The position numbers and the translations under genes are program-made. 23,343 bases of DNA from contig UQDU01000033.1 of assembly GCA_900539915.1 (NCBI GenBank), positions 1-23,343 on the forward strand. The letters are read 5' to 3'. The notes under the pieces were generated by a model that was not told where the DNA came from, searched no databases, and worked only from the letters and a program-made list of their open reading frames with translations. This document shows positions 23,242 through 23,343 of this stretch, piece after piece (position 1 is the stretch's first letter; the number at the start of each line of letters is the position of its first letter). The DNA is from an uncultured Bacteroidales bacterium. GTDB lineage: Bacteria; Bacteroidota; Bacteroidia; Bacteroidales; Muribaculaceae.

Positions 23242-23343
23242 ACAAAAAATCCACGTATCCTCCAACATAATGAGTCCGCGCAGTCTTTTGCAGAGTCAAC
23301 TGGCAAGTGCAAAATTATCCAATTCTTCGATAGAATTCAATTT

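Overview
The window reads as chromosomal DNA of a member of the Bacteroidales. The evidence is a complete Bat (Bacteroides aerotolerance) operon, promoters of the Bacteroidota type (TAnnTTTG -7 boxes, one with a TTTG -33 box 19 bp upstream), weak or absent Shine-Dalgarno sequences, a eukaryote-like prolyl-tRNA synthetase without an editing insert, and a WbsX-glycosyltransferase fusion. The moderate GC content and palindromic intergenic repeats made me think of the Muribaculaceae, but that is recollection and cannot be proved from this window. I saw no tRNA, rRNA, CRISPR array or transposase. All genes look intact.

Left third (139-8327): an O-acetylhomoserine sulfhydrylase gene (leftward) sits 42 bp downstream of a leftward surface-polysaccharide pair, a GT2 gene overlapping a WbsX-GT2 fusion gene. 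That pair has a textbook promoter at 4780-4810. Next comes another leftward glycosyltransferase, divergent from a rightward run of GT2, GT2 with a C-terminal galactosyltransferase-like part, and a WaaP/KdkA-like sugar kinase. Together they look like a lipooligosaccharide core or outer-surface glycan locus. Two of the GT2 proteins, on opposite strands, are clear paralogues.

Middle (8328-19061): a palindromic repeat region separates the convergent glycan run from a leftward stress block. Read in the direction of transcription (right to left), the block is MoxR ATPase, DUF58 protein, a membrane protein here called 'BatX', BatA, BatB, BatC, BatD, BatE, then (after 200 bp) a small helix-turn-helix protein and a DUF2007-UspA-UspA universal stress protein. 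The moxR -7 box is followed directly by a perfect 8-bp hairpin that would form the first nucleotides of the transcript. The operon encodes a MoxR/VWA machine in and across the inner membrane. BatX and BatD seem to share a cytosolic C-terminal module.

Right (19217-23343): a 149-bp nested palindromic repeat lies between the moxR promoter and the 3' end of a second leftward operon: proS, a polyprenyl-phosphate-type GT2 with two membrane helices, an HU-like protein with an altered DNA-intercalating arm, and a membrane protein with a cytoplasmic HU-like domain and an extracytoplasmic LysM-like domain. The HU plus HU-TM-LysM pair is the most unusual gene arrangement I found; a link between nucleoid and envelope is an attractive but untested reading. 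The repeats at 34-135, 8370-8566 and 19217-19365 share sequence modules and appear to belong to one dispersed non-coding family.
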